From Botryococcus braunii (Eukaryota > Chlorophyta > Trebouxiophyceae), in the NCBI GenBank assembly GCA_002005505.1, contig KV908674.1:26001-90000 (forward strand): a stretch of DNA of 64,000 nucleotides, read 5' to 3'. Of the stretch, positions 53,333 through 63,960 are shown one piece after another; the stretch's first letter is position 1, and each line of letters opens with the position of its first letter. The translations under genes and the position numbers were made by a program. Under the pieces are notes generated by a model, which saw only the letters and a list, made by a program, of their open reading frames with translations, was not told where the DNA came from and ran no database searches.

Positions 53333-55516
53333 ATGAAGAAGAAGGGTACCAGCACCAGCTCTGAATCCAAGTCAGCAGGAGAAGAGTCTACATCAACCCC
53401 TACCAGGGAACCATGCACTCCCAGTACTTCGAAGGGGGAAGGAGACACCCTTCCCAAGGTCATTGCTACACTAGTCAAAGTCCATATAAAACTGCAGCGT
53501 AAAGGTCAGAACTTTGTGGTGTGGGACAATGCATTTACTGCAGCCAATGATGCAAAGGGTTCTTTGCCTGCCATCCAAGAAGCTATGCCTGGGACTACTC
53601 ATAATGCTGCAGCATTGTTGTTACTGTATGAATCAGTTCCTGAAGACTGGTTGGGGGAGGTGTCGAGTAAACCATCAGCATATGATGCGTATGTGCATAT
53701 TTGTAGGAAGTTTGTGGGAGGCTACAACCCTCAGGCTAATGCTGACTGGTTGAAAGAGATGTCACGTGGCATGAAACAAGGTGAAACAATTTCCCAGTAC
53801 GTCAATAGGATGATCAATCTGAAAGGTTGCCTGAAGAGAAATGGTCATGATCTCTTGGATGGGCACGTGGCAACACAGATTGTGCAAGGCCTGCCTGCAG
53901 CTGCCAACTCCCCAGGACTACTGCCTACAGCCGTGGCTTATCCCCTGAACCAGCTGGCAGACCTCATCTCCACCACAGCAGAAGCAACGGGCTATAACGA
54001 TGACCCAGATCAGCCTGCAGTGGTCATGATAGCACAGCCAAGCCCAGCTGCTGCAGTCCCTGCTCCTACTGCATGTGCTGCGACTCACACCAGACAGCCG
54101 GCAGACACAGAGGCGAAGGTGGAGGTACGTGGTACGTGCAACTACTGCCACAAAAAGGGGCACTTCTGGAGAGACTGCCGCAAGAGGCAGAGGGACGCAG
54201 AAACCCTGAGGAATGTGGTAGCAGCGGTGCAGCAAATGGCTGGCATGTGGCCCCAAGGTCAGTTTCCTGGAGGACTCCAGCCCCCTCCAGCAGTCCAGCA
54301 TGTCTTCCCTGCAGCTGGAGTTTTTCCACTACTGCACCCACCACCTGGTCCACCTTCTCCTCCACCAGAAGGTATGCCACACGTGGTATCCTATAATGTC
54401 CTCAAACCATGCAAGGGGAGAATATCCAAACAGTCCTGGTTGGTAGACAGTGGAGCGTCAGTTCATCTTGTAAATAATCTGTCACTGCTACATGCTCCCA
54501 CAGTACATGCTGCTCCCATCCCTCTGCAGCTGGCCACGTCTGATGCAACAGGAGGAATTATTGCCACTGGATCAGTCTGCCTATTGAACCAGCAATGTAT
54601 CCCACTGTGGCTGCATCATGTTCAGTGTGTTCCCTCTGCAACGACGAACATCCTGTCTGTTTCTGCTGCCCTTCGTGATGGAGCCTGTTTTGCTACAGAC
54701 AGCATGGGTGCATTTACCACAGTCTCTGGCCCGAATGGCTGGAAGATGCCCATCAGAGCAGAAAATGGTCTTTATTATGTACATGACTGCCTACCTGTTG
54801 CCCCAGTGCAAAACTCGTTACCAGTGGCAGCTGCAGTGAAGAACAAATCCAAGAAAAACCTGCAGCATGACTGTGCGAAACGATTTCTATGGCACAGCAG
54901 AACGGGATCACTGGGAAGAACGCATCCGCTGGATCTGGACCAGTCCGGCATGGTGGAGACACTCCATCGAATGGCAAGAGGGCATCCCGACGGTGGAGAA
55001 CATCAACAGTTTTTGGAGCAAGCACAGCAGTCCCTCCGAGACCCGCGGCCTGGCAACGAAGGCCAGCCTCCGGAGGGAGTGACAAGATCGCAACGCTACG
55101 AGCATCGAACTGCTGCTCGCGAGCTCGTGCTGGCACAGGAGAAGGGTGAGAGCTGTGAGCGAGTGGGGCTGACAGAGTGTGACACTGAGTCACAGGGACC
55201 AGGGGAAGTGCAGGAAAGGGGTCAGAATCACGAGAGACCTGCGTCACATGTGAGCGATGAGAGGGGGACAGTCTCTGATCAGACTGAAGATGGTCCAAGT
55301 GAGCTGAGTTGTTTGGGTGGGACCTGTACAGTGCCTGAGAGTGATGTTAGAGATGCATCTTGTGAGATGAGCTGCACAGTCCAATTCCATGACGCCCAGA
55401 TACAATGTGGTGCCAGCCACGCAAATGGGGGCAATGCCTGTGAGCGCGCAGCTGGGCCAGCGTCCCAGCGCACATGTGTAGTGGGTGGAAGACAGAGAGA
55501 GAGAGAGAGGCACTAG
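53333..55516 (+). CDS. gag-pol: Copia gag-protease with GAG-pre-integrase remnant (727 aa)
   Basis: ATG 53333. A Ser/Thr/Glu-rich start precedes a copia gag domain (UBN2 type: AAALLLLYESVPEDW, YVNRMINLKGCL, DGHVATQIVQGLP). Zinc knuckle CNYCHKKGHFWRDC is at 54137; protease WLVDSGASVHLVNN is at about 54440. RFLWHSRTGSLG near 54890 resembles the GAG-pre-integrase motif. From about 54980 to the stop at 55514 the sequence is hydrophilic and Cys/Glu rich; no integrase D-D-E motif is visible. RT follows in another frame after stops at 55696 and 55709, so the polyprotein is broken. Confidence 0.82.
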   Translation: MKKKGTSTSSESKSAGEESTSTPTREPCTPSTSKGEGDTLPKVIATLVKVHIKLQRKGQNFVVWDNAFTAANDAKGSLPAIQEAMPGTTHNAAALLLLYESVPEDWLGEVSSKPSAYDAYVHICRKFVGGYNPQANADWLKEMSRGMKQGETISQYVNRMINLKGCLKRNGHDLLDGHVATQIVQGLPAAANSPGLLPTAVAYPLNQLADLISTTAEATGYNDDPDQPAVVMIAQPSPAAAVPAPTACAATHTRQPADTEAKVEVRGTCNYCHKKGHFWRDCRKRQRDAETLRNVVAAVQQMAGMWPQGQFPGGLQPPPAVQHVFPAAGVFPLLHPPPGPPSPPPEGMPHVVSYNVLKPCKGRISKQSWLVDSGASVHLVNNLSLLHAPTVHAAPIPLQLATSDATGGIIATGSVCLLNQQCIPLWLHHVQCVPSATTNILSVSAALRDGACFATDSMGAFTTVSGPNGWKMPIRAENGLYYVHDCLPVAPVQNSLPVAAAVKNKSKKNLQHDCAKRFLWHSRTGSLGRTHPLDLDQSGMVETLHRMARGHPDGGEHQQFLEQAQQSLRDPRPGNEGQPPEGVTRSQRYEHRTAARELVLAQEKGESCERVGLTECDTESQGPGEVQERGQNHERPASHVSDERGTVSDQTEDGPSELSCLGGTCTVPESDVRDASCEMSCTVQFHDAQIQCGASHANGGNACERAAGPASQRTCVVGGRQRERERH

Positions 55517-55711
55517 CTCAGTGCACAGAAGGAGCAGCCACACAAATCCTGCAGGGCGCTCAGACTGCTTGTGAGGGAACTGACGAAACTGCTGCTCGCC
55601 AGACATGTGAGAGTGCGAATGAGGAGGTGAATCGGAAGCTTAGACAATGTGTGACAACCCCAGACTACAAGAGCTTTCCGAGAGATACCTGCGTCTGAGA
55701 GAATGATGTAA

Positions 55712-57486
55712 GCGTGCGGAGCAGTAAGCTTGGAAAGGCAAACTGCGAGTCAAAGAGAGAGAGAGAGCAGAGAAGGAAATCTGAAACTGCTCAGGCCGTT
55801 CCAACGTGCAGTACGGCGACAGTCAGTGGAAGAGTAGTGGGTGAGAGAGAGAATGAGAGCAGCACTGCTGAGAGCCAGGGAGAAAAGGGGAAGCATACTG
55901 GAGTGCGCTTCAGCAAGATTAGTGTGCCATCAAGCTTGAGAGAGGCACAGCAGTCTCCCCAGTGGGAATACTGGAAGGCTGCCATGCAGGAAGAGCAGAA
56001 TTCGTTGGATGCCCACGAGGTGATGGAGTATGTCCCCAGGCCTCGTGGTCATAAAGTGATTCCAGTTCACTGGATTTTCTTAGTGAATTTGGATGCTCAT
56101 GGTAATGTGCTAAGGTTCAAGGCAAGGTTGGTAGCTCAGGGATGTAGGCAAATCCCTGGTGTAGATGTCATGGAGGTATTTGCACCAACTAGCAGTTATG
56201 GGTCTAGGAGAGCATTGCTATCAGTGGCTGCACAAGTGGGTCTTGAGATCCACCAAGTGGATGTCAAGACAGCATTCTTGAATGGTGAATTGGAAGAGGA
56301 GGTGTATGTCACACAACCTCCTGGGTTTGAGAATGGGGATGGTAACACTGTGTGTCGCTTGAAGAAGGCCTTGTATGGGCTGAAGCAAGCACCCAGGGCT
56401 TGGCATAAGACCCTGAATGAGAAGCTGCATACCATGGGATATGAGGTGTGTAAGAGTGATGCTGGTGTCTATGTGAAGTGCTCAGTAGATGGAGGAAAGT
56501 CATTTGTGTTAATCTATGTTGATGATCTGCTGATAGTTTCCAAGGGCATGGGAGAGATTGAGAGAGTGAAGGAGTTGCTCAAGCAAGAATTCACCATTCA
56601 TGATTTGGGAGAGGTGAAGGATTTCTTGGGCTGCCAAGTGATGAGAGATAGGGATAAAGGCCTCATTTCATTGAGCTGCAGCCCTAAGATTGATGCACTA
56701 GTGGAGAAATTTGGGCTGGATCTGGAGTCTTTGGGGCCTGACACTCCAATGACTAAAGATTTTGTAGCCACCCAGAGGCCCATGTCTAAAGACAACAGTG
56801 ACAGTATTGGTGCCGGGAGCCTTTTGCCTCCAGGACACCGATATTGTGAGCTGGTTGGATCTCTATTGTATATTGCCAATACCACCAGGCCTGATATAGC
56901 TCAAGCTGTGGGGGTACTCTCTCGTTATAGGATTCATCCTACCACAGCACACTGGAATGAAGCCATCAGGGTGCTAAAATATCTTAAGGGAACGATCCTT
57001 GGAGGGAAGGATACAGAATTAGAAGGTTTTGTAGATGCTGATTATGGTGGAGATCAAGATCATCGCTTCTCCACTACGGGTTATATCATCCGCGTGTTTG
57101 GAGGGGCTGTAGTTTGGGGAAGCAAGAAGCAGTCTGCAGTGGCCACGTCCACGGTAGAAGCTGAATTCATGGCAGCAAGTGCAGCTGTCAAGGAGGCTAA
57201 TTGGGTGAAGGGCTTCCTCGAGGAAATTGGCATTTCTCCGTGGACAGTCAAGATTCACTGTGATAATCAGGGATGTATCAATCATCTCAGAAATCCAGTG
57301 TTCTTAAAGCACACTAAGCATATTGCAATCAGCTTCCACTTTGCACGCGAAGCTATTGCATTGGGACAGGTTGATGTGAAATACGTTCCCTCAGCCAGGA
57401 ATGTAGCAGACATCTTCACCAAGCCTTTAACAAGGCAGATATTTCAAGGACATCGTGAGGCTCTTGGTTTGGCCAAGTTTTTGTGA
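55712..57486 (+). pseudogene. pol: Copia RT-RNase H
   Basis: The open frame begins after a TAA at 55709 with no early ATG, so it must have been joined to upstream pol. RT: WKAAMQEEQNSLDAHEVMEYVPRP, VHWIFLVNLDAHGN, RLVAQGCRQIPGVDVMEVFAPTS, QVDVKTAFLNGELEEEVYV, LKKALYGLKQAPRAWH, and YVDD with Asp at 56521. RNase H: FVDADYGGDQDHRFSTTGYI, KKQSAVATSTVEAEFMA, DNQGCINHLRNPV, KHIAISFHFARE and the terminal DIFTKPL. The domain is complete and open to 57486. Confidence 0.93.
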
Positions 57487-57504
57487 GGAAAAGGCAAGGG
57501 GAAG

Positions 57505-57610
57505 TGTTATAATAGTGAAAGAACATTTGGTGCCTTTCCCCGACGAGCACATGCGTTCAGTGAACGCCGTCCAAGTGAAATAATTTCACGGGGGAAATTT
57601 CACTGAAATT
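57505..57610 (+). repeat. Probable start of copia 3' LTR (end not defined)
   Basis: TGTTATAATAG directly after a purine tract fits an LTR start. Without the 5' copy I cannot find its end; the end coordinate is a placeholder. It has a symmetrical TGAAATTTCATC/GGGGGAAATTTCAC area near 57590-57616. Confidence 0.4.
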
Positions 57611-57841
57611 TCATCTCCCCAAGAGGTCGGCAAATGGCCGTGATTTCCACGGGGGGAGTCGCTGCAGTTGGTGGTCCGCAGGGTCTACCAGCCCTGACAA
57701 TTTGTTTTTAAGCTCTGTGTCTTCTGCTAACTCTTCGATGCTTTCTGGACTGTACCCTTTTACTCCTTGATCTGTCAGCGTTGTAGTACGAACTATTTTA
57801 CGGCATGAGAAGCTCTCGCCGTAATATTTGACGAAAGGCAC
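57611..57841 (-). CDS. Unrecognised minus-strand open frame
   Basis: 76 codons (FVKYYGESFSCRKIVRTTTL, GVKGYSPESIEELAEDTEL, LQRLPPWKSRPFADLLGR). The composition looks protein-like, and it abuts the first visible alpha-kinase exon on the other strand. No ATG opens it (GTG). It could be an exon or transposon relic. I know no matching family. Confidence 0.3.
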   Translation of the reverse strand: MPFVKYYGESFSCRKIVRTTTLTDQGVKGYSPESIEELAEDTELKNKLSGLVDPADHQLQRLPPWKSRPFADLLGR

Positions 57842-59342
57842 TTGCTCAAGATGACGATCTAGAGAAACCTTTTGCTTCGGGGCAATTCCGTCATGTAGCC
57901 CGCGGCACCTACATCGAGGGGCGAAGGTAAGGATCTGTTGCTTCCGGGCTATGTGCGGTCTTCAGGTGATCAAACGGTCCGTATTGCAGTGCCGCAACTT
58001 TTATAACTTTTGAGATGCTTAATAAGGCATTTTGAGGGTTCTTTTGGAGTGCTGTTTCGGTTGCCGTTTCTGCGGTGCTCCACTTCGCCCCGTACCAGGA
58101 TAATGGTAGGAGTCAAAAGCGGGTAGGTGTTTCATGTAGTTCTTCGTGATCAGCCCAGGATGTCTTGTCTTGAATAATTTGCAGCACTTCTCCGCTTCGT
58201 TGGTGTAGAAGGGCCAAAAGGTAGGGGTGCACGAGAAAAGAGAAGTTTGTTGTATCCGCATGAACGTCATTGCCGCTGGCACGTTTAAACGTTTTCGAGA
58301 TCACAGCGTTTAGACGAAAACTCATTCTGGTTCTGACCTCTGTGCAGAGTGAACAAGCCATGTGTAGTGAAGTGGTTCAAGACGGGCGCGGTGTACGAAT
58401 ATAAATTCTTCGACCAAGATCTTGAGGCTGTGTCAAAAGCTCAAGAAATCCTTGAAGCATTCAATGAGCTGGGTCGCATAGACCAGAACCTCTGCCTGAA
58501 TCTCCCGGAAGTCTGGACTTTCACACCAGACAGCGGCAGGTGGGCGGGCAAGATGGTTCTGGTGGAGCCCTTCATCAGCAGGTACCGCAGATTCAACAGC
58601 AACACGGGAGTTGTGACGGGAAGCGACCCGTGGTCTAAGGTAACTCCGAAACACCGGACCTTTGTTTGGGATGCTCTAGAAATGATCAGGTCTGGAAACC
58701 CCATGTTTACGCAAGAAGATACGTGTGGGCAGTTGCAGATTTGGACTTGTATCTGCATGTGTTATGGCAGCACATACATGTATATATGTGTGTGTATATG
58801 TATGGATCCATGCACGTGCATGTATACATGTATATATGTATGTGTATATCTATGTAGGAACGTTCACCTGAATTTCTGTTTGGTATCTCTGACAGGCCAT
58901 GCAAGCCCTGAGTCACTTCTCCTACCACCACTCTGGTGGCCAGCTGGTGCTCTGTGACCTGCAAGGGACCATTTGTTCCGGGGGCAAGGGTGCTGTGCTG
59001 ACGGACCCTGTGATCTTGTCGTCCACCCGCAGCTACGGCGTCACAGACTTGGGCCCACAAGGTATCAGCACCTTTTTTGCTCGCCACAACTGCAGCCGCT
59101 TTTGCATGGGCCATTGGGAAACACCCAAAGTCACCAAGATTTACTACGAAGCTTCTGAGGGAACGACCATGGAGCTGACCCAGCCGGAGCGACCGCCAAG
59201 ACTTCTGGACCAACCTAAAATTTGCGAGGGCAGTGAGGATGAGCAGGATGCCGAGCATTTCATTCTCGAGGATTATTACAACGAGAGCGATGATGAGGAT
59301 GATTCCGACGAGTCATGGAGCACTGTGAGTACACATTCGTAG
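57832..59342 (+). CDS. Alpha-kinase (MHCK/EF2K family), three visible exons
   Basis: Atypical Ser/Thr protein kinase domain. Exons: about 57832-57926 (FASGQFRHVARGTYIEGR), 58348-58637, 58896-59342; the start of the first is uncertain and earlier exons may be missing. Introns 57927-58347 (GTAAGG...TGCAG, phase 2) and 58638-58895 (GTAACT...GACAG, phase 0) join the conserved blocks exactly. Motifs: ATP-binding Lys in PCVVKWFK (58370), EPFISRYRRFNSNTG, QALSHFSYHHSGGQ, catalytic Asp in LCDLQG (58956), LTDPVILS, and DLGPQGISTFFARHNCSRFC with the family's zinc ligands. An acidic tail ends in STHS. All key residues are present, so the domain is probably functional. Confidence 0.87.
58019..58282 (-). 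CDS. Unrecognised minus-strand open frame in an alpha-kinase intron
   Basis: 87 codons, with segments TNEAEKCCKLFKTRHPGL, LPAFDSYHYPGTGRSGAPQ and a basic C-terminus. It lies inside the first intron on the opposite strand. It might be a transposon relic; no family is recognised and it may be chance. Confidence 0.25.
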   Translation of the reverse strand: MPAAMTFMRIQQTSLFSCTPTFWPFYTNEAEKCCKLFKTRHPGLITKNYMKHLPAFDSYHYPGTGRSGAPQKRQPKQHSKRTLKMPY

Positions 59343-60093
59343 GGACGAATGCATTAGTCTTGGGCCCCCGGCTTAAGGCCCCCGGCACAAGTCAGTTCAT
59401 TTTACGAGTAACTTGCCCCATGATTTCTTCAGTTTTGACATCCTCAGAGGACCGGTCATCCTCAAGGCAGTCTTGACATCCTCAGAGGACCGGTACCGTG
59501 CTTCTGACAAATGGATAAAAACGGCATCTGTATGTTGCCCACCCCTTATGCCTGGCAGGAATGTTCGAACAGCTTCTCTCCTAGCGTTTTACAACATGTT
59601 GCTATATTAGCTGCTCAAGCTACAACGCTATAGCCTTTTAAGCAACAAGCTGCATGCTCGACGGCCTTGCTTCGTGCATGTGAGTGCCAACTGTTGCCTT
59701 GGCTATCAAGACGCCCGAGTTTTACAACTTTGGATATCCCATATATGAAGGACAGTTGTAATTTTAAGGTCAAAGACTGAGTCATCAATCTCTGTCACGT
59801 TGCAAGCATTATTTAGCAAAAGGGAGATCGCATGCGGCGAGTTGTTATGATGTCATGAGTTAAATCGTGATTTGTGTCTAGTGATTGTTCACGTGAGCAT
59901 CGTTAGTCGCGGCGATCACGTGAGCGTCCCTGCCTGCGAGCATGGATAGCCCGCTTGAGTGCTGTTCTCCTCGGATGGATGTACAGGGTTTTGTACGATT
60001 GGATTATTTGATCTTGTTTTACCAACATATGTGTGGAGAGACGTGGTATGGCAAGAGTGTGCTCAGTGAGAGGGAGAGAGTTACAGACAGGGG
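59343..60093. other. Intergenic, with a 38-bp direct repeat
   Basis: Downstream of the alpha-kinase stop. TTGACATCCTCAGAGGACCGGT occurs at 59435 and again at 59473, a short tandem duplication. CTTAAGGCCCCCGG-type repeats lie near 59365-59390. No gene is supported. Confidence 0.6.
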
Positions 60094-60327
60094 ATGGTCC
60101 AGGGAAGAGCATTACTGGATCATGAGAGCAGTGATGAGAAGAGATGCAAGTTGAGCAGCCGACGCAAGTTGAGCAGCAGACCAAAGAAGAAAAAGAGAGG
60201 AAGAACCCGTGGTGAGAGAAAAGCAAAGAAGGCAGCAAAGATGGCAGCTGCTCTGCAAGGACTCGAATTAAAGCGAGAGTTCATGGAGTTAGATGATAAA
60301 TACAACTCGAGAAATACGCAGCAGTAA
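60094..60327 (+). CDS. Small basic open frame, possible exon
   Basis: ATG 60094, 77 codons, very Lys/Arg rich (RPKKKKRGRTRGERKAKKAAK), ending LKREFMELDDKYNSRNTQQ. An acceptor-like TTACAGACAG lies just upstream (60081-60090). It could be the last exon of a nuclear protein or a transposon relic. No family is recognised. Confidence 0.3.
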   Translation: MVQGRALLDHESSDEKRCKLSSRRKLSSRPKKKKRGRTRGERKAKKAAKMAAALQGLELKREFMELDDKYNSRNTQQ

Positions 60328-62182
60328 TGTTCTACATGCAGTAATGGGTTTTGGTTTGATTTATCACAAAAACAATGTTAATTCGCAATGGCAGAATGAC
60401 TTAAATATTATCTGAGTAATGATTTGGAACAATGGAGCATTATCTGAGCAGTAATTTTGAACAATTTGAGCATTATTGAATAATGGTGTTATGCAATTTG
60501 GACAAGTATACCACAGCGGAGTTGATGCAAGTATTAAAGACTTGTGCTGTGAGCTTTGAATGATTTGCTTCGTTTATTGCACTTGCAGTTAATCTCAGAG
60601 GAGCACATAATGCTCCTCAGCACTTCTGATATGGTTTTGAGATGGTGAGCGAGATACACTTGTGTCAGATCCACGTTAAGCATATTGCTCGCGGTTCAAG
60701 TGACTATCTCAGAAATTATCTCGGATGTCTTCTAATGGCGAGTGCTATGATAACTTGTTAGGTAAGCTGTCACAGCATCAGTCAGGGCATCATTTGCTTT
60801 GCAGACATCACAAGGTATAAGATTGTACAATAAAGGTTAGGGCCGTACACATATGGTACAACCTTCCCTTGTTTGCAAAAACAAGGACGTGTAAATTTCT
60901 GGATCACTACAATGAAGCGCCTCTAATTGTGCTATAGTTGACATGACCATGAGCACAGTGCATGCACATCATGCAGGTCATGATTACAACGCATAAGTGT
61001 ACAAAGCCATACAAACAAAGTTATACCATTCCGTCATTGCGCAGCGAGTTGTGGAGAAATGCTTTGTTTTTCGTCGTGACAAATTCAGAACTGCTGACCA
61101 TGGTGCACTGACCCGTGGGTCGCCAGCTCTCTGCCCAACAATTAAGATAGTCGGGTGGCATGAACCTTGGCATTAGGGTTGACTCTCGAAATCTTGATAA
61201 AGCTAATTTATTTGTCGTGACACTTTAAACGCGTCCACTCTTTTTGTTCACTTTCTGCCAACTGCAGAAGCGTGTGTTTGTCCAGCCAGTAAGGGCTGAT
61301 AAGGGGAAGCAGTACATGTACGTGTTCATGGATCAGCCTCACTAAGATACCTAGTCTGGTCGTCATTCAAGAGTTTGAGATGCACTAGTAGAAAGGAGAT
61401 CATGCAAGAGTTTGACGCATGATAACCATGTTGCACATACGTTCAGCAGTTTGGGCATTACTGGGCAAGGGGTCGACCGTGTTGTAAGAAGCTTGTGTAA
61501 CCATATGGAGGTTGGTAACGTGGCATCAAGCCTTGTTCGTCTGATAGCGCCAACCTGTGGAGCCCACTGGCCAAACCCAATGATCCACCACCAGTACATT
61601 GACCTTGAGCTGACCAACCCTGGTTCGCTAACTCCTCCACAAGGCCCACGACGTTTCACCCCGGCCCCCGTTCTACAACAGAGGACCACTACAAAGTCAG
61701 TTGATTAGCTTGATGTCGATAAAGTGCGCGCTGCCGTCTTAGTTAACGTTATAACACAAGCTCCAACGTTCACGAGGATTTCAATGGAGAGCGCCTTGCT
61801 GTCGTCATCATCTCAGATGCGAGAGTTTGCAGGTGTGTCCACAGGTTATTGGCAGGATAGCAGTGTGGTGAAACTGCTTTGACGACATTACAGAGTGAGC
61901 GAGAGCATTCAGCTGTGTGAGCCGGTGGGCGGGAGAGCGATCACGAATGCAAGCAGCAGTGTGCGTGTGTGCGAAGGAGCAGTATTGCGTGCATGAGCCT
62001 GAGGGTGAGAGAGGGCCGCAGGGCGTGCATGAGTGCATGCTTGAATGAGGATGTGCGGAAAGATGGGTGCGAGTTAGAGAATAATTACGGAGTGACAGTG
62101 CAAATGTACAGTTGCACATGTGTGGTGTGTCTGATGGGGTTTGTCCGTGCATGTCTGTATTTTATTGCGTCTGTGCCGGTGT

Positions 62183-62183
<1 letters not shown>
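60328..62183. other. Intergenic stretch without supported genes
   Basis: Unique-looking, moderately AT-rich DNA. Short open frames such as 61412-61708 have no recognisable motif. I see no RNA gene. Confidence 0.5.
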
Positions 62184-62265
<82 letters not shown>

Positions 62266-62303
62266 TGTGTGTGTGTGCGTGTGTGTGTGTGTGTATGTGC
62301 GTG

Positions 62304-62368
<65 letters not shown>

Positions 62369-62389
62369 TGTGTGTGTGGGGGGGGGGGG
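62184..62389. repeat. (TG)n microsatellite followed by G run
   Basis: About 190 bp of GT dinucleotide with a few interruptions, then about 12 G (62378-62389). Confidence 0.95.
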
Positions 62390-62748
62390 CGGCTGTTCGT
62401 GGGTTTGTGCCCGCGGGTTTAGGGGAAACACTGCTTAAATGAAGTAACAAGAAGGGTTGTACCCAACCCAGGTCTCCCTCACCCTAAGCATCCCCACAAT
62501 TCCCGTCTGTTGTAACTGGACACCCCATGGAGTTTTGAATCTTTCAGTTTCAAGCCTGGACGGGTACCTCCAGGCCACTGCCGAATGGGACGTGCAATTC
62601 CCAAACAACATTCCAACTCAAAATAAGCGCTACAAGAGGACGACAAAGCAATAAGCCGGCCCATCCGAATACAAAGAGGGATACATCAGACTGTCTGAAG
62701 AACACTTTATACATCTAGCCGCCCTGCTGTCTCTAGGGGTACCCAACC
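62390..62748. other. Spacer between microsatellites
   Basis: Unique-looking sequence; no gene or motif recognised. Confidence 0.5.
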
Positions 62749-62763
62749 CCCACCCCCCCCCCC

Positions 62764-62804
<41 letters not shown>

Positions 62805-62809
62805 GCACG

Positions 62810-62868
<59 letters not shown>
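62749..62868. repeat. C run and (CA)n microsatellite
   Basis: A C-rich run up to 62766, then about 100 bp of CA with a GCAC interruption near 62801-62815. Confidence 0.95.
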
Positions 62869-62871
<3 letters not shown>

Positions 62872-63000
62872 CACTCTCCTGCATGCAATCATGCGGCCTG
62901 TCCGTGCTCGCATACTCACACTTGCACACACTCGTGTGCGCTCTCTCTCTATCTCCCCCCTGTCCCCCCTCCCTCTCCCTCTCCCTGTCCCCCTCCTCTC

Positions 63001-63015
63001 CTATCTATATCTATA

Positions 63016-63106
<91 letters not shown>

Positions 63107-63116
63107 GTCTCTGTCT
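63001..63116. repeat. (CT)n microsatellite
   Basis: CTATAT units pass into about 80 bp of pure CT, then CTCTGT units. Confidence 0.95.
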
Positions 63117-63139
63117 TGCGTTCGCACCCGCGGGCATGC

Positions 63140-63274
63140 CCACACACTCATGCACATGCCCACACACTTGCGCACACGTACACACCCACACTCCCGCGCA
63201 CACGTACACACCCACACGCCCGCGCACACATAAACACCCACACAGATACCCACACTCGCAAACACACACTTGCA

Positions 63275-63334
<60 letters not shown>
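63140..63334. repeat. CACACACC-type minisatellite and (CA)n
   Basis: Irregular CACACTCNNGCACACG units (63140-63270), then about 60 bp of pure CA (63275-63334). Confidence 0.9.
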
Positions 63335-63335
<1 letters not shown>

Positions 63336-63876
63336 CCCATCGCCACATGTCCTGTCTGAGACACGAGTGGAGATGAGGGCCTTCGCCGGGAAGAGAAAGG
63401 GCCACCACTGCCTGTTGCACCCCCCTTCCCATCTCCCCAGGAGGGATCAGATGAGGCAAGGCCAAAGAGCCTGACCACAAAAAACCGACTGCCTATCGCT
63501 GCACCGCCAGAAGTCCCTTAAAAAGTGACTTGACGAAGGGAGTGAGGCGCGTCTTGTTGTACAAGTCCCCACAAGCTCTGATGGCGTCCGCCTGTGGCCA
63601 CCTCATTTGCCCTGGTCAGTTGCCCTCCCTGCCATGTTCTACACTTTGTCCATGCCCCCACTTGTATTGCGTTGACTTCTTCATGCAGGTGCAGAAGCCC
63701 TCTTTTCGAGATGCCCATGCAATGCTGGAAAACATTGTTCGTGGTCTCGTCTTTCATTCTGTCTACCGCTCTGGGGTTTTGGGGCCTCCTTTGATTCCGC
63801 CGTTGTTTTGTGTTAAAGCCATGTTTTTCCCTTTGTCGCCTTGTTCTTTCTGCGCGAGCATGCACACGCGCGCGCC

Positions 63877-63878
<2 letters not shown>
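63335..63878. other. Spacer without supported genes
   Basis: Unique-looking sequence; short frames only, none with a recognisable motif. Confidence 0.5.
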
Positions 63879-63938
<60 letters not shown>

Positions 63939-63960
63939 TGAGTGTGTGCGTGTGTGTGAG
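63879..63960. repeat. (TG)n microsatellite at the right edge
   Basis: About 58 bp of pure TG, then interrupted GTGAGTGTGTGCGTG. Confidence 0.95.

Larger units (their letters stand above)
52729..57504 (+). mobile_element. Ty1/copia element, 5' LTR outside window
   Basis: Copia order gag, protease, GAG-pre-integrase remnant, RT, RNase H. The 5' LTR is missing here because A0 and D lie between it and this point (inference). TGGGCCCAC at 52732-52740 could be part of the primer-binding site. A purine tract AAAAGGCAAGGGGAAG lies before TGTTATAATAG at 57505, the probable 3' LTR start. The integrase core is not detectable. Confidence 0.82.

Noticed and set aside
58638..58730. Continuation of the kinase exon past 58637
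   Set aside because: The reading frame stays open, but GTAACT at 58638 joins in phase 0 to the acceptor at 58895 and brings the conserved FNSNTG and QALSHF blocks to family spacing.
61412..61708. A 98-codon frame in the intergenic region
   Set aside because: No motif, no splice context and low-complexity composition at its end.
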